Positions 45,016 through 55,035 of a DNA stretch of 64,000 nt are shown in pieces (within the stretch, counting starts at the first letter, position 1; each line of letters starts with the position of its first letter). The notes under the pieces are model-generated. The model saw only the letters and a list, made by a program, of their open reading frames with translations, was not told the origin of the DNA and searched no databases. The position numbers and the translations under genes were made by a program. The DNA is taken from NCBI RefSeq assembly GCF_000214215.1, contig NC_015559.1, positions 1,426,001 through 1,490,000 of the forward strand. Direction: 5' to 3'. The stretch is from Marinomonas posidonica IVIA-Po-181. Lineage in GTDB: Bacteria; Pseudomonadota; Gammaproteobacteria; Pseudomonadales; Marinomonadaceae.

Positions 45016-46310
45016 GTCAGTATCACGAGATTCTTCGACGCGACCCAAGAGCGGAAAGAATTGCTCGAAATCGTTTGCATCCATTACATCAAGCTGTGTT
45101 ACAAGCGTCCGCGGTTGAGCAACGTGGCCCTACTGGTTTATTACGTAAAAACCCACATGGTCAAGGGTTTATTGGACCGAATGGGATTAAGCGTATCGAT
45201 CGCTTAGCTGGCAACCCAAATACTGGCGTTCAGGCGAAGCGAGCGACAGCAAGCGCTAAAGACGTCTTGTTGCCGCTTCATCAAGTGGTGGACGAAAATG
45301 CCTACATCATGGTGGTGCCTGACATGGTTGGTGGGCGTTTAACCTCCCATGATAAAGACATTTTAGGCTTGGCTCATGATCTAGCGGCTGAACGTAAAGC
45401 GATGGACGCTGATGAACGATTGGCCGTGGTGGTGGTTTGTTTTGGTGAGAGCAAAGAATCGCAGTTTGATCTGGCTGGGGTTGATCGTTTAGTGCATTTA
45501 GACGCGCAACAGTACGAGGGATTTGCGCCCGAAGCCAAGTTGTCGGCTTTGCTTCAATTGGAGAAGCAATATCACCCTAAACATTGGTTATTTCCAGACA
45601 GTGTCAATGGCGGCATGGATCTGGCGTCACGTTTGGCGGTCACCTTGGGGGAAAGGCCAGCGACTCAAGCTTGGCAAGTCAGTCATCAACAAACGGTTTG
45701 TCGAGCGGCATCGGCCAGCCAAGACATTCATCGTTCGACACCCCGTATTTTAATGTTATTAGAGGAATGTGGTGCGCCAATTGACGAAACACGTCACGAA
45801 GTATTGCCCTTGTCAGTAGACGGCATTTCAGCGTCCGAATGTCATGTGTCTGATCAAGGCTTGATGACAGTTGACCCTAATGCCGTGCCTTTGGCCGAAG
45901 CCGAGTTCATTTTATCGGCAGGTAACGGCATTCATAACTGGCAACAGTTCCATGATTGCGCTGCCATGTTAGGGGCCACGGAAGGGGCCAGTCGTGTGGC
46001 GGTGGATGATGGTTTTATGCCGAGAGCGCGACAAGTCGGTGCGTCTGGGACTTGGGTGACGGCGCGAGTGTATCTGGCGGTCGGAATATCAGGTGCCATC
46101 CAGCACATGCAGGGTATTGGCCAGTGCGACAAAATCGTAGCCATTAATACGGATGCGGGTTGTGACATGATAAAACGAGCTGATTTGGCGGTCATTGGTG
46201 ACAGCGAGGAATTATTGGCAGAGCTGATTCGTTTGGCTCAAGTTCGCACAGGTAAGGTGTTGACGACTGAAATACCTTCCCCAAATGAGGAGACAAGTCA
46301 TGTTGCTTAA
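45012..46310 (+). CDS. etfA: Electron transfer flavoprotein alpha subunit (betaine locus)
   Basis: 432 residues, longer than a typical EtfA (~310) because of a ~100-residue N-terminal part. The C-terminal FAD domain is clear: EFILSAGNGIHNWQQFH, DDGFMPRARQVGASGTWVTARVYLAVGISGAIQHMQGI, DKIVAINTDAGCDMIKRADLAVIGD. Paired with etfB it carries electrons from DgcAB to the respiratory chain. Starts at ATG 45012 overlapping dgcB. Confidence 0.87.
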   Translation: MSQYHEILRRDPRAERIARNRLHPLHQAVLQASAVEQRGPTGLLRKNPHGQGFIGPNGIKRIDRLAGNPNTGVQAKRATASAKDVLLPLHQVVDENAYIMVVPDMVGGRLTSHDKDILGLAHDLAAERKAMDADERLAVVVVCFGESKESQFDLAGVDRLVHLDAQQYEGFAPEAKLSALLQLEKQYHPKHWLFPDSVNGGMDLASRLAVTLGERPATQAWQVSHQQTVCRAASASQDIHRSTPRILMLLEECGAPIDETRHEVLPLSVDGISASECHVSDQGLMTVDPNAVPLAEAEFILSAGNGIHNWQQFHDCAAMLGATEGASRVAVDDGFMPRARQVGASGTWVTARVYLAVGISGAIQHMQGIGQCDKIVAINTDAGCDMIKRADLAVIGDSEELLAELIRLAQVRTGKVLTTEIPSPNEETSHVA

Positions 46311-47115
46311 ACCATCATCTATGCCATCTGATGAGGCAAAATACAAAGCATTGGTTTGTGTGTCGATTGGTCAGCACCCACAGTCTGGTCGTGAGCGTCG
46401 TGCTGATCAGGACGGTCGAGCGGTGGAAATGGGACTGAATTTACAAGGTCGTCAGTTAGTGGATTTGTCTGTTGTCCATGCAGGTCAAGCCACGTCACCG
46501 GTATTACGACAATACGCTGGTATGGGACTGTCCTGTATGACGGTGTTATCACAGCATCAAGGGGATGATGCTTTATCGGCTATGCTCGATTATGTAAAAG
46601 ATCAGCAAGCCGACTTTTTGCTGATGGGGACCCGTTCTGAAACTGGCGAATCTTCAGGCCTATTGCCCTATTTGTTAGCGGAAAAGCTAGGTTGGCCTTT
46701 GGTGCCAAGGATTGCGGAAATCCAATCTATTGAAAAGGGTGTGGCACAAATTTTGCTCGCGTTACCGAGAGGGCAAAGGCGCTCTGTGGCGGTTTCTTTG
46801 CCTTTTGTTGCGACGGTTGATAATGCGGCAACAGCCGCAAGACAGACGGCATTTGGTCCTGGTATGAGAGCCAACATTGAGGTTGTCGAAAGCCTGTCTG
46901 CTATCGATCAAGAAGCCAGTGAATGGCAATTCCAACCCGCAAAAGCCAGATCTAAGCGGATGAAGGTGGTAAAAGCGAAGAGCGCTGCAGATCGTTTTAA
47001 GGCGGCGACGGCCAAAGCCGCGGGTGGCGGTGGCAAAGTGATGAAAAACGAAAGTGTGGAAGAGAAGGCAAACGCCATATTCGATTTTTTATTGGAAGAA
47101 AAGGTTATTCGTTAG
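46300..47115 (+). CDS. etfB: Electron transfer flavoprotein beta subunit (betaine locus)
   Basis: 271 residues from ATG 46300, GAGGAG just upstream; it overlaps etfA by 11 bases. KALVCVSIGQHPQSGRERRADQDGRAVEM and DFLLMGTRSETGESSGLLPYLLAEKLGWP mark the EtfB nucleotide-binding domain. The basic, alanine-rich C-terminus (KARSKRMKVVKAKSAADRF) is longer than usual. Partner of EtfA. Confidence 0.87.
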   Translation: MLLKPSSMPSDEAKYKALVCVSIGQHPQSGRERRADQDGRAVEMGLNLQGRQLVDLSVVHAGQATSPVLRQYAGMGLSCMTVLSQHQGDDALSAMLDYVKDQQADFLLMGTRSETGESSGLLPYLLAEKLGWPLVPRIAEIQSIEKGVAQILLALPRGQRRSVAVSLPFVATVDNAATAARQTAFGPGMRANIEVVESLSAIDQEASEWQFQPAKARSKRMKVVKAKSAADRFKAATAKAAGGGGKVMKNESVEEKANAIFDFLLEEKVIR

Positions 47116-47155
47116 GTTAACCTAAGAACTGGATGAAGAGAGGTGACTCGGAATG

Positions 47156-47386
47156 ATGATAGTGGACTTGATTGATGAAGTGGATTTCAAAGAAAGGTTG
47201 AAAGCGTTAGAGGTGCCTGTTCATGAGTCTCAATCTATGGCAGAAGTAAAGCAAGTGTTATTAAAATGGTTAGTCGAATTTCCTGAGCAGAGGCCAAATA
47301 TTCTGGTGTTATTTAAGGAAATGCAAGAGGAGAAAATTACCGTATTACCAGAGGTGTTGGAGGTAATTAGCTCGATTGAGCAATAA
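47156..47386 (+). CDS. Small hypothetical protein downstream of etfB
   Basis: 76 residues (one more if ATG 47153 is used), GAGAGG upstream. Helical, acidic, ending LFKEMQEEKITVLPEVLEVI. It follows etfB by about 40 bp and may belong to the operon. No family recognised. Confidence 0.55.
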   Translation: MIVDLIDEVDFKERLKALEVPVHESQSMAEVKQVLLKWLVEFPEQRPNILVLFKEMQEEKITVLPEVLEVISSIEQ

Positions 47387-47517
47387 GATAAGAGAAATTA
47401 TCGGAATTTATGTGTTTATAATGTTTTCCGCCTATCCTAGAATGAATATAGGATTAAATCGGGTTCCATGGAGGCAATTCTGCCTTAGATTAATGGACTT
47501 GTGCTAGGAAAATGCTA

Positions 47518-49485
47518 ATGAAAATTAAAACAAAGTTGTTGATCACACTTTCTCTTGCGACTCTTTTGCCTATTCTAATTATTAGTTCTATTACTGGTTA
47601 CCTCGCTTCTAACCAAGCCCTCGAAAGCTTTTCGAAGAACAGCGGACAAACTTTGGGCGCGGTGGAAAAGACCTTTGACCAATTCATTAAAGACATCAAA
47701 TACACGGTGGGCTTCTTATCCGACAGTGATGCGGTGAAAGACCCAAATGCCAAGCCATTAACCACTTATTTTGAAACAGAAGGAAAAGCACCAAAAGACG
47801 TGGCGAGTCAAAATGGTGGACGTGAAGCTGATCTATTTAACTTATTCGAAGCAGTTGGTAACAATAACCCTAATTTTGTGTATGTTTACTTGGGAGATCA
47901 ACGGGGCGGTTATTCTGAATGGCCTGGGACCTATGGTTATGCCGAGTGGCATCCAGAGAAGCGTCCATGGTATACGGTTGGTATGGAAAATAATGGGCAA
48001 ACCGTATTACGTGATGCTTATTACTGGGAGCCAGATGACGCAGTATACGTTTCCGCAGTTCGTTCCTATCAACGAGGCAATCAAATGGATGGTGTGGTTG
48101 CGGTTGATGTGTCGATCAAGACATTAACCGACATGGCAACCAAAACCAAGCTGGGTGAGTCTGGCAGTATTATGGTGGTTGAAAATACCGGCACCATTTT
48201 GGTTGATGCGTTACACCCAGATAACAATTTCAAGAAAATTACCGACCTCGAAGGTGAAGCTTACCAAAACATAGCCCAGACCTCGTCAGGTATTACCTTC
48301 TTTTCTTTAGATGGCCAAGACTATTATGCCAATGTGTATACCTCCCCAAATTTGCAGTGGAAGTTTGTGGGCTTGATGCCAACCGCGGAGATTTATTCCA
48401 GTACCAATGAGCTGATCACAACCACCATTATTGTGTGTGTGTTGCTGTTATTGCTGTGTATTCTCGTTGCTTTTGTTATTTCAAAAGGCTTAGTGACACC
48501 CATTGAGTCTGTTTCAAATCATTTGAAAATTTTGGCAGAAGGGGAAGGGGATTTAACGTCGAGAATTGAGACTCAGTCCAAAGATGAAACCGGGGTCTTG
48601 TCGAATTGGTTTAATCTATTCATTGATTCTACTCGTCAGTTAATTGTCGGCATTAAACAGTCTAGTCAAAAGATGGATAAAGTGTCTGCGGAAACGTCTG
48701 AAAAGGCCAGTGAAGTAGCAAAATCGACCTCAGATCAATTGCGCTCGATTGAGCTGATTGTTGAGGCTGGCCAGCAAATGGTCATTGCATCGAGTGACGC
48801 GGCGGAAAGTTGTACGCATTCAGCGGAATTTTCTGAGAAAGGTTTGGAAACCACAGTGGCCGGTAAAAATCTGTTAAAAAGCAGTGCGGATGGGGTGAAT
48901 CGACTTGGTCAACGTCTAAAAGACTCGAATGAGATCATTACCGAACTGGCAAAAGAAACCACCAATATTAATCAGATTCTTTCGACCATTCAGGACATTG
49001 CTGAACAGACTAATTTATTGGCTTTGAATGCAGCGATAGAAGCTGCGCGTGCAGGTGAACAAGGTCGTGGCTTTGCGGTCGTGGCGGATGAAGTAAGAAC
49101 CTTGGCCGGACGAACTCAAGAGTCTACCGAGCAGATAGGCAATATTTTGAACTTGCTAGCCAGTCGGACTAAACAAGCATCGGATTCAATGATGACGAGT
49201 TTGACCGAATCTGAAACGGCCATTGGTTTATCGGATCAGGCGTTAGAGTCCTTTGAGCAGATCGAGCAAGTGGTGAAGAGAATGCGTGATATGACCATGC
49301 AAACAGCCGCCTCTGCAGAACAGCAAAGAGCCGTTACAGAGGACATTAACAAAAACATTACGGATATTAGTCATTCGGCTCAGCAAGTGTCTTCTATCTC
49401 TGGCGATGTGGCTAAGTTATGCGCAAGTCAGGATGTGCTGGGTAAAGAATTGCATGAGATGGTGGCTAAGTTCCGAACTGAGTAG
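47518..49485 (+). CDS. Methyl-accepting chemotaxis protein with dCache sensor
   Basis: 655 residues from ATG 47518. TM1 ([23 protein letters not shown]), a periplasmic dCache_1 sensor (~40-290; [36 protein letters not shown]), TM2 ([19 protein letters not shown]), HAMP, then the signalling tip [24 protein letters not shown]. The ligand may be an amine or betaine given the neighbours (inference). A terminator follows. Confidence 0.9.
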   Translation: MKIKTKLLITLSLATLLPILIISSITGYLASNQALESFSKNSGQTLGAVEKTFDQFIKDIKYTVGFLSDSDAVKDPNAKPLTTYFETEGKAPKDVASQNGGREADLFNLFEAVGNNNPNFVYVYLGDQRGGYSEWPGTYGYAEWHPEKRPWYTVGMENNGQTVLRDAYYWEPDDAVYVSAVRSYQRGNQMDGVVAVDVSIKTLTDMATKTKLGESGSIMVVENTGTILVDALHPDNNFKKITDLEGEAYQNIAQTSSGITFFSLDGQDYYANVYTSPNLQWKFVGLMPTAEIYSSTNELITTTIIVCVLLLLLCILVAFVISKGLVTPIESVSNHLKILAEGEGDLTSRIETQSKDETGVLSNWFNLFIDSTRQLIVGIKQSSQKMDKVSAETSEKASEVAKSTSDQLRSIELIVEAGQQMVIASSDAAESCTHSAEFSEKGLETTVAGKNLLKSSADGVNRLGQRLKDSNEIITELAKETTNINQILSTIQDIAEQTNLLALNAAIEAARAGEQGRGFAVVADEVRTLAGRTQESTEQIGNILNLLASRTKQASDSMMTSLTESETAIGLSDQALESFEQIEQVVKRMRDMTMQTAASAEQQRAVTEDINKNITDISHSAQQVSSISGDVAKLCASQDVLGKELHEMVAKFRTE

Positions 49486-49531
49486 CAGGCGCATTGCTTG
49501 ATTTCATTGTCGATTGAGTAACGTTAATAAA

Positions 49532-49563
49532 CAAAGGCTGTCCTATTTGGATGGCCTTTTTTG
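49532..49563 (+). terminator. Rho-independent terminator of the chemoreceptor gene
   Basis: AAAGGCTGTCC and GGATGGCCTTTTTT form a stem with a T-run on the plus strand. Confidence 0.65.
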
Positions 49564-49664
49564 TGATGGGCTTATTGCTAACGGTGGCGCAATGGCGCTG
49601 TCTATTGATGAAATTAGTTAAAAATAAACTGAGTAATTCAGGGACGGCTATTTTTAATTTAAGT

Positions 49665-49683
49665 AATAACGATTATCATATTC
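49665..49683. promoter_or_regulatory. Fur box
   Basis: AATAACGATTATCATATTC agrees with the 19-bp Fur consensus GATAATGATAATCATTATC at 14 positions. It lies 31 bp before the start of an iron-type binding protein, so iron repression is likely. Confidence 0.6.
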
Positions 49684-49714
49684 AAATCAAAATTCAGTTG
49701 TAAAAGGTTTTTAT

Positions 49715-50800
49715 ATGATTAAATCGTTCATAGCACTTGTGTTCTCCATCTTGGTGAGTTTTGCATGGGCTGATCAGGTGACGGTAAAAGATGTACTTGA
49801 CCGCGATGTGACTTTTAACAGTCCTGCACAAAGGGTCATCGTTGGTTTTTACCCTGAAGATTACATGGCCATTGGTACTGAAGCCGCCTATGACAAGGTG
49901 GTTGGTATGTCTAAGTACATTTGGCAGGCGCGTCCTGCTAATTGGGATATGTATGTTAAACATCGCCCGTCTTTAGCGGACATTCCTGGCATTGGTCGTG
50001 TTGACACGAAAACCTTTTCAGTTGAAAAGGTGATTGGTCTTCGTCCTGATCTATTGCTGCTGGCGGATTGGCAGTTTAAAGGTTTGGGAACGGATGTAGA
50101 GCGAATTCAAGATGCTGGTATTCCAGTATTAGTGGTGGATTACAATGCGCAAACGCTTCAACGTCATTTGAAAAGTACCGAGCTTATTGGTGTGGTAACG
50201 GGTCAAGAAGCACGTGCCGCGAAGATTGCCAAAGAATATCAAGATCGAGTTGAGGGTATTAGTCAGCGTCTTACGGAAGCGAACTTGCCAAAGCCTAAAG
50301 TGTACACAGAGTTTGGGTCTATGGGACCAAGTGAATTGAGCTACACTTTTGGGAAAAATATGTGGGGGGCGATTTCTACGATTGCCGGAGGCGATAATAT
50401 TTCAGCGCCTTTCGTTGAGTGGTGGGGGAAATTGAACCCAGAGCAAGTGATTGCTTCAAACCCTGATGTTATTGTTATGACGGGTTATGAAACCGCGAAT
50501 TCACCGGACGCTATGATTATGGGACAAGGGGTTGATAAAGCCGACGCCTTGAAACGCCTTGAGGGCTTTAAGCAACGTACGGGTTGGGCAAGTCTGTCTG
50601 CGGTGAAAAATAACCGTATGTTTGGCGCTTATCATGGAGCCTGTCGTACCATCATGGACAGCGCGATGATTGCTTTTTATGCAAAGGCTATGTACCCAGA
50701 ATTGTTTGCTGATCTAAATCCTGAGCAAGCCTACTTTGATTTTTACGAGAAATATTTGCCCGTTACACCAGAAGGGACCTTTACCCTAAGTCTGCAATAA
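49715..50800 (+). CDS. ABC transporter periplasmic binding protein, iron/haem/siderophore type
   Basis: 361 residues. Signal peptide MIKSFIALVFSILVSFAWA, then FecB/BtuF-type motifs VKDVLDRDVTF, RVIVGFYPEDYMAIG, LRPDLLLLADWQ, NPDVIVMTGY. It would capture a chelate in the periplasm. No permease or ATPase is adjacent, so it uses a transporter elsewhere. The Fur box upstream fits iron control. Confidence 0.85.
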   Translation: MIKSFIALVFSILVSFAWADQVTVKDVLDRDVTFNSPAQRVIVGFYPEDYMAIGTEAAYDKVVGMSKYIWQARPANWDMYVKHRPSLADIPGIGRVDTKTFSVEKVIGLRPDLLLLADWQFKGLGTDVERIQDAGIPVLVVDYNAQTLQRHLKSTELIGVVTGQEARAAKIAKEYQDRVEGISQRLTEANLPKPKVYTEFGSMGPSELSYTFGKNMWGAISTIAGGDNISAPFVEWWGKLNPEQVIASNPDVIVMTGYETANSPDAMIMGQGVDKADALKRLEGFKQRTGWASLSAVKNNRMFGAYHGACRTIMDSAMIAFYAKAMYPELFADLNPEQAYFDFYEKYLPVTPEGTFTLSLQ

Positions 50801-50820
50801 TCAGGTTAGTTTACGGACAC

Positions 50821-50851
50821 TAAAAAGGGGCCAATGTTTGGCCCCTTTTTA
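50821..50851. terminator. Bidirectional rho-independent terminator
   Basis: AAAAAGGGGCCAA and TTGGCCCCTTTTT arms; serves the convergent binding-protein and epimerase genes. Confidence 0.85.
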
Positions 50852-50874
50852 TTTTGTCATGTTTTTTGCCGACT

Positions 50875-51852
50875 TTAGCTAAATAGGTAGCGTGTAGTCT
50901 GTTCGTAGGTGTCACCTTCCGTTAGTAGGATAGGGGGAAAGTGGGAATGATGAACGGCATCTGGCCAATGTTGAGCTTCAAGTGCCAAACCAGCATAGGG
51001 CGCTAATTCAACCTGGTTAATGCTGTTGCTCTTAGGTAAGGCGATATGACGGCCATCGTAAACCTGTAAACCCGGTTCGGTGGTTTGAAGTTCGAGTTCT
51101 ATGCCCGTCAAGGGGGCTTTCAGTGTTGCCACTTTTTGGATGGACCTTGGGGCTAAAGACAAGCAGAAATTGGTGTCCAATTCCGTATAATCGTCACGAC
51201 CTATGGTACGTAAGTGGGTGAAATCGAATTGGCTACCTGCAGTGGGGCTTACTTCACCAGTTGGAATTAAATCTTTATCGGCTGGTAAATAATGCTCAGC
51301 ATGGACGCAGAGTTTGTGGTCTAGAATGGAGCCATGGCCATCTAAGTTGAAGTAGCTGTGGCCTGCCAGATTGCATAGGGTGAGCCGATCACTTGAGGCT
51401 TGAATCTTCATTTCCAAACCTTGTTCCAGCAATTGGTAAATTACGTTAATGATAAGCTTGCCAGGAAAGCCCATCTCACCATCTTGTAGCATGACTTGAA
51501 GTGTGACGGCGTCATGGGACTGTTTAATAATTTTCCAGTTTTTGCAGTCTGTACCATTTGGGCCACCGTGTAACTGGTGTGGGCTGGGTGAGGAGGGGGT
51601 GAGTTGATAAAGCTGCTCCCCAATTTGCGCCTGACTGTTGGCAATTCGGTTTGCGACTCTTCCTACTATGGCACCAAAATATCGACATGGGCCTAAGTAA
51701 TCCGCCAGCTGGTTAGAGCCGAGCACCATAGAGTGTTGGTAATCTTTTAAATAGATGGCTTGGAGACTGGCACCAAGAGTCAATACATCGACTGTGATCT
51801 GGCCGTTATTGAGACGAACTGTTTTCACTTGTGATAAGTCAGTGAGTGGCAT
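50875..51852 (-). CDS. galM: Aldose 1-epimerase
   Basis: 325 residues from ATG 51852, AAGGATGG upstream; the earlier in-frame ATG 51900 lacks a ribosome site. GRVANRIANSQAQIG, HQLHGGPNGTDCKNW (His), LAGHSYFNLDGHGSI (His) and the Glu in YAGLALEAQHWPDAVHH are the catalytic set. It interconverts alpha and beta hexoses. Confidence 0.9.
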   Translation of the reverse strand: MPLTDLSQVKTVRLNNGQITVDVLTLGASLQAIYLKDYQHSMVLGSNQLADYLGPCRYFGAIVGRVANRIANSQAQIGEQLYQLTPSSPSPHQLHGGPNGTDCKNWKIIKQSHDAVTLQVMLQDGEMGFPGKLIINVIYQLLEQGLEMKIQASSDRLTLCNLAGHSYFNLDGHGSILDHKLCVHAEHYLPADKDLIPTGEVSPTAGSQFDFTHLRTIGRDDYTELDTNFCLSLAPRSIQKVATLKAPLTGIELELQTTEPGLQVYDGRHIALPKSNSINQVELAPYAGLALEAQHWPDAVHHSHFPPILLTEGDTYEQTTRYLFS

Positions 51853-52033
51853 TTTTCCATCCTTTGTTTGGCAGAAAGGTGTTTTCTGCTGGTCGAACAT
51901 TTATTGTTATTGTGTTCTTTTTGAGTGGATGCTTTGTGAGCAACTTCCTTCAAAAAACATGAGGCAACCATTATTTACTAATCGGGTGATGGAAGGCAAA
52001 TTTGTGACCGAATTGATAGGATGAGGGCTTGGA

Positions 52034-52073
52034 TAAAAAAAGCCCACTCACAGTAGTCACCATGAGCGGGAAA
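52034..52073 (-). terminator. Rho-independent terminator for the urate hydroxylase gene
   Basis: On the minus strand CCCGCTCATGG and CTGTGAGTGGGC pair, followed by a run of T. Confidence 0.65.
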
Positions 52074-52113
52074 ACAAACCAGCAAGCATACTGGGGGAGG
52101 TTATAGGGTTGAG

Positions 52114-53268
52114 CTAGGCCAGTGGGCCTCCAGCGATGGTATTACGCAAACCTTCAATAATGTTGTCACCAGTTTCGTGACGTAATTCATTGTACCAAGC
52201 TTGGGTTTCTTGCATGTCTTTGCCGTGAGTGACATCGCAACGCTTGCGTGCTTTTAGAACCAAATCTTTAACTCGGAATCGACGTTTTTCTTCGTAGTTT
52301 TTAAGTGCGTTGGTAATGTCTTGGGTCTCTGCGAAGCACTGTCCTAAGACCACCGCATCCTCTAGAGCGGAACAGCCACCTTGACCAATGTCTGGTGTGG
52401 TGCTGTGAGCAGAATCGCCTAATAGGGCTATTTTGTCTTTCACTAATGTATCAAAGGGCTCTATGTCGTGTATTTCAATTCGATTGGTTGTTTCTGGATC
52501 AATGGCTGCGATGAGGGTTTGTACTGGTTGTGCCCAGCCTTTAAAGTAGTCGCTTAGATCCTTGATGACTGTACTTCTATCTTCGGCGAGACCTTTTGGC
52601 AGAGGCACATCGAAGAAAAAGTAAAAACGGCCTTCGGCAATGGGCATGATGGAAACGCGTTTGCCTTCAGCAACAAAGGTGGTCCATTGATTGCCTGGGG
52701 CAATGTCTTCATCAATATTCACCAAGCCATTCCAATTGACATAACCAGCATAGCGGCGTTCTGTTTCATAGCCTAAAACGTGTGTGCGCACTTTGGAATG
52801 GGTGCCATCAGCGGCAATCATAAAATCCCCAGTGGCATGAGTTCCATCGGTAAAGTAAGCTGTAACCCCAGCGTCATCTTGCGCTACTTTTTCGATGCGT
52901 TTGCCGAATTGAATGGTATCTCTTCCCCACCAATCGATCATTTGGCTCTGAAGATCTGCTCGTGATACTGGGCAAGGGCGTTCACCGACAGCCTCGACTA
53001 ATGGCGTTAAGCTAAATTGCGTCATGACTGTGCCTGTTAGACCATCTTGGTAGGCTAAATAATGCATGGGTCCACCGAGCTGATCCATGATGTGGCCCAT
53101 ACCAAGATGATTCATGCATTTGACGCCGTTCGACCAAATAGACAGTGCGGCGCCGACCGGCTTGATTTCTTTTACGGCTTCAAAGATGTCACATTCAATA
53201 CCTTGTTGTTTAAGAGCCGCTGCAGCGGACATACCACCGATACCAGCGCCAATGATCAATGCTTTCAT
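52114..53268 (-). CDS. hpxO: FAD-dependent urate hydroxylase (HpxO-type)
   Basis: 384 residues. IIGAGIGGMSAAAALKQQGI (FAD), PCPVSRADLQSQMIDWWG (family Arg), IALLGDSAHSTTPDIGQGGCSALEDAV (GD motif) and YFFFDVPLPKGLA match HpxO of Klebsiella, which converts urate to 5-hydroxyisourate with NADH. Downstream enzymes of the same route are the next two genes. No purine transporter nearby. Confidence 0.87.
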   Translation of the reverse strand: MKALIIGAGIGGMSAAAALKQQGIECDIFEAVKEIKPVGAALSIWSNGVKCMNHLGMGHIMDQLGGPMHYLAYQDGLTGTVMTQFSLTPLVEAVGERPCPVSRADLQSQMIDWWGRDTIQFGKRIEKVAQDDAGVTAYFTDGTHATGDFMIAADGTHSKVRTHVLGYETERRYAGYVNWNGLVNIDEDIAPGNQWTTFVAEGKRVSIMPIAEGRFYFFFDVPLPKGLAEDRSTVIKDLSDYFKGWAQPVQTLIAAIDPETTNRIEIHDIEPFDTLVKDKIALLGDSAHSTTPDIGQGGCSALEDAVVLGQCFAETQDITNALKNYEEKRRFRVKDLVLKARKRCDVTHGKDMQETQAWYNELRHETGDNIIEGLRNTIAGGPLA

Positions 53269-53440
53269 CTGGTTATTACCTCATTGCTAAATACAGACGT
53301 TGATTGTTTGCCTAATTAGAATCACTAATTTCAATCTTCAGTCGCAATAAATGTGCCACGAAACAAATGATCCTAAAAAATAATTTATGAAACCTTTGTT
53401 TTATTAGGCTTAAGAGGAAGCATTTGTTGAACAGTTGGAC

Positions 53441-53470
53441 AAAAAAATGACTCGCAAGAGCGAGCCATTT
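53441..53470 (-). terminator. Rho-independent terminator for the HIU hydrolase gene
   Basis: Minus strand: AATGGCTCGC TCTT GCGAGTCATT then a T-run. Confidence 0.65.
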
Positions 53471-53549
53471 TATGTGGAAGGGGACATAACGTGATTTAAC
53501 TTAGTGCGTTTGCTTTTTTTTGGTGCACCATAAGGTCTGACAAATGGCA

Positions 53550-53906
53550 TTAGCTACCACGATAGGTACTGTATGAATAAGGCGAAACCAGCAATGGAAT
53601 ATGGTAGTGCGAAGACTCATCACTAATGCCAAAACGAATATTAACGACATTTAAAAAACTGGGGCTAGGCAATGGAACACCTTGCTGTAAGAAATACTCT
53701 TCTATGGCAAATTCCAGTTCATAAACACCGGACACAAAGTCTTGCTTGTCTAGAAGTGGTGTATCACAGCGACCATCGTCGTTAGAGGTCGTAGAATGAA
53801 TGAGATTCTTTTGGCCACTACTGTCATGTCGAAACAGTTGTATTTTAACGCCTGCTGCCGCAATGCCTTTTGTGGTGTCTAGAATGTGTGTTGTGAGATA
53901 GCCCAT
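53550..53906 (-). CDS. uraH: 5-hydroxyisourate hydrolase (transthyretin-like)
   Basis: 118 residues, AAGGA before ATG. LTTHILDTTKGIAAAGVKIQL (catalytic His), GRCDTPLL (catalytic Arg) and the C-terminal YHIPLLVSPYSYSTYRGS signature are complete. It opens the ring of 5-hydroxyisourate to OHCU. Divergent from the OHCU decarboxylase gene. Confidence 0.92.
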   Translation of the reverse strand: MGYLTTHILDTTKGIAAAGVKIQLFRHDSSGQKNLIHSTTSNDDGRCDTPLLDKQDFVSGVYELEFAIEEYFLQQGVPLPSPSFLNVVNIRFGISDESSHYHIPLLVSPYSYSTYRGS

Positions 53907-54091
53907 TTCATATCCTTAATAAATTTCAATAGCTAAAGTTAGCCCATTTTTTGCAGTTCAAGCGTTCGTTAGTTGAAATGATGATGAAAGCATTGTTTCA
54001 TAGTAGTCAATAACTGTGCCATATGTTTTATGGTTTTTTAAGGTCGCGCCTATCGTGTTTTTTTAACATACGGGGTTGTTGGAGAAATGAC

Positions 54092-54613
54092 ATGTCTAAG
54101 CAAGAAGTGGTATTAACCACTACAGATGAAGCAGAATTCGTAACACTACTTGGTAGTGTTTATGAGCATTCACCTTGGGTTGCAGAGCAGCTTTGGCGAC
54201 TTAAATTGCGGCACCCAGCGAGTTCTTATGATGACATATTGAAAGTTCAGCAGGCAATGCGAGACATTGTGGATGCCAGTACAGAGGAAGAGAAACTTAT
54301 TTTGCTCAGAGCGCATCCTGATTTAGCCGGTAAAGCGGCTCTTTCTGGAGAGCTGACAGACGCGTCTAAATCTGAACAAGCCGGAGCAGGATTAGACCAA
54401 TGTAGTGAAGATGAGTTAGCCCACTTTTTACAATTGAATGATGAATACCACAGCAAATTTGGCTTTCCCTTTATTATGGCGGTAAAAGGAGCGACGAAAG
54501 CACAAATTTTGGCTGGATTTATCGAAAGAAACCCAAATGATTGGCAAACCGAGTTTGATCGAGCCATGCGGGAAGTGCATAAAATAGCAGAGTTTCGGTT
54601 GGCGGAGTTTTAA
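54092..54613 (+). CDS. uraD: OHCU decarboxylase
   Basis: 173 residues from ATG 54092, GGAG 8 bases before; the longer frame from 54023 has no ribosome site. LLRAHPDLAGKAALSGELT (catalytic His), SKSEQAGAGLDQCS and FGFPFIMAVKGATKAQIL identify the enzyme, which makes S-allantoin. It completes the urate branch with HpxO and HIU hydrolase. Confidence 0.92.
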   Translation: MSKQEVVLTTTDEAEFVTLLGSVYEHSPWVAEQLWRLKLRHPASSYDDILKVQQAMRDIVDASTEEEKLILLRAHPDLAGKAALSGELTDASKSEQAGAGLDQCSEDELAHFLQLNDEYHSKFGFPFIMAVKGATKAQILAGFIERNPNDWQTEFDRAMREVHKIAEFRLAEF

Positions 54614-54634
54614 GCTGCGATGAGAGCAAGATTG

Positions 54635-54675
54635 AAAAATGGCCACTTTCTTATGTTTCAGTAAGTGGCCATTTT
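54635..54675. terminator. Bidirectional rho-independent terminator
   Basis: AAAAATGGCCACTT and AAGTGGCCATTTT arms between the convergent uraD and secreted-protein genes. Confidence 0.8.
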
Positions 54676-54702
54676 GAATGGAAGGGATGAATAGCGCGGT
54701 TT

Positions 54703-55035
54703 TTATTGAGCCGTCGCTTCTTCTTTCATGTCCGAATTTTCAGCTAGATCACAAGACCAACCCCAAGCGGTTTGTTTACCAACAAATTCAGCGGCTTTGT
54801 TTTCACAGTAGCCTGCTTTGTTTTTCGCGCTCCAAAGTGTTTTTGTGCCTTCGGATTTTGTATATTGGACTTCACAAGGAAGACGATTACCTTCTGGGTA
54901 AACGACTTCAATGACCCGTGTTTGGTGATCATGCACACAGATGGTTTTTCTATTTTCTACTGCGTTAGCAGATGTCGCCAACCCAGCTAAAGCAAAGGTC
55001 AGTGCGAAGGCAAAAGACTTATGTAATTTAGTCAC
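54703..55035 (-). CDS. Small secreted/periplasmic hypothetical protein
   Basis: 110 residues. A signal peptide (SFAFALTFALAGLATSANA, cleavage after ANA) then a cysteine-containing domain: KTICVHDHQTRVIEVVYP, RLPCEVQYTKSEGTKTLW, GYCENKAAEFVGKQTAWGWSC. Four Cys suggest two disulfides. A family of this type is common in marine gammaproteobacteria, but function is unknown. Confidence 0.75.
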   Translation of the reverse strand: MTKLHKSFAFALTFALAGLATSANAVENRKTICVHDHQTRVIEVVYPEGNRLPCEVQYTKSEGTKTLWSAKNKAGYCENKAAEFVGKQTAWGWSCDLAENSDMKEEATAQ

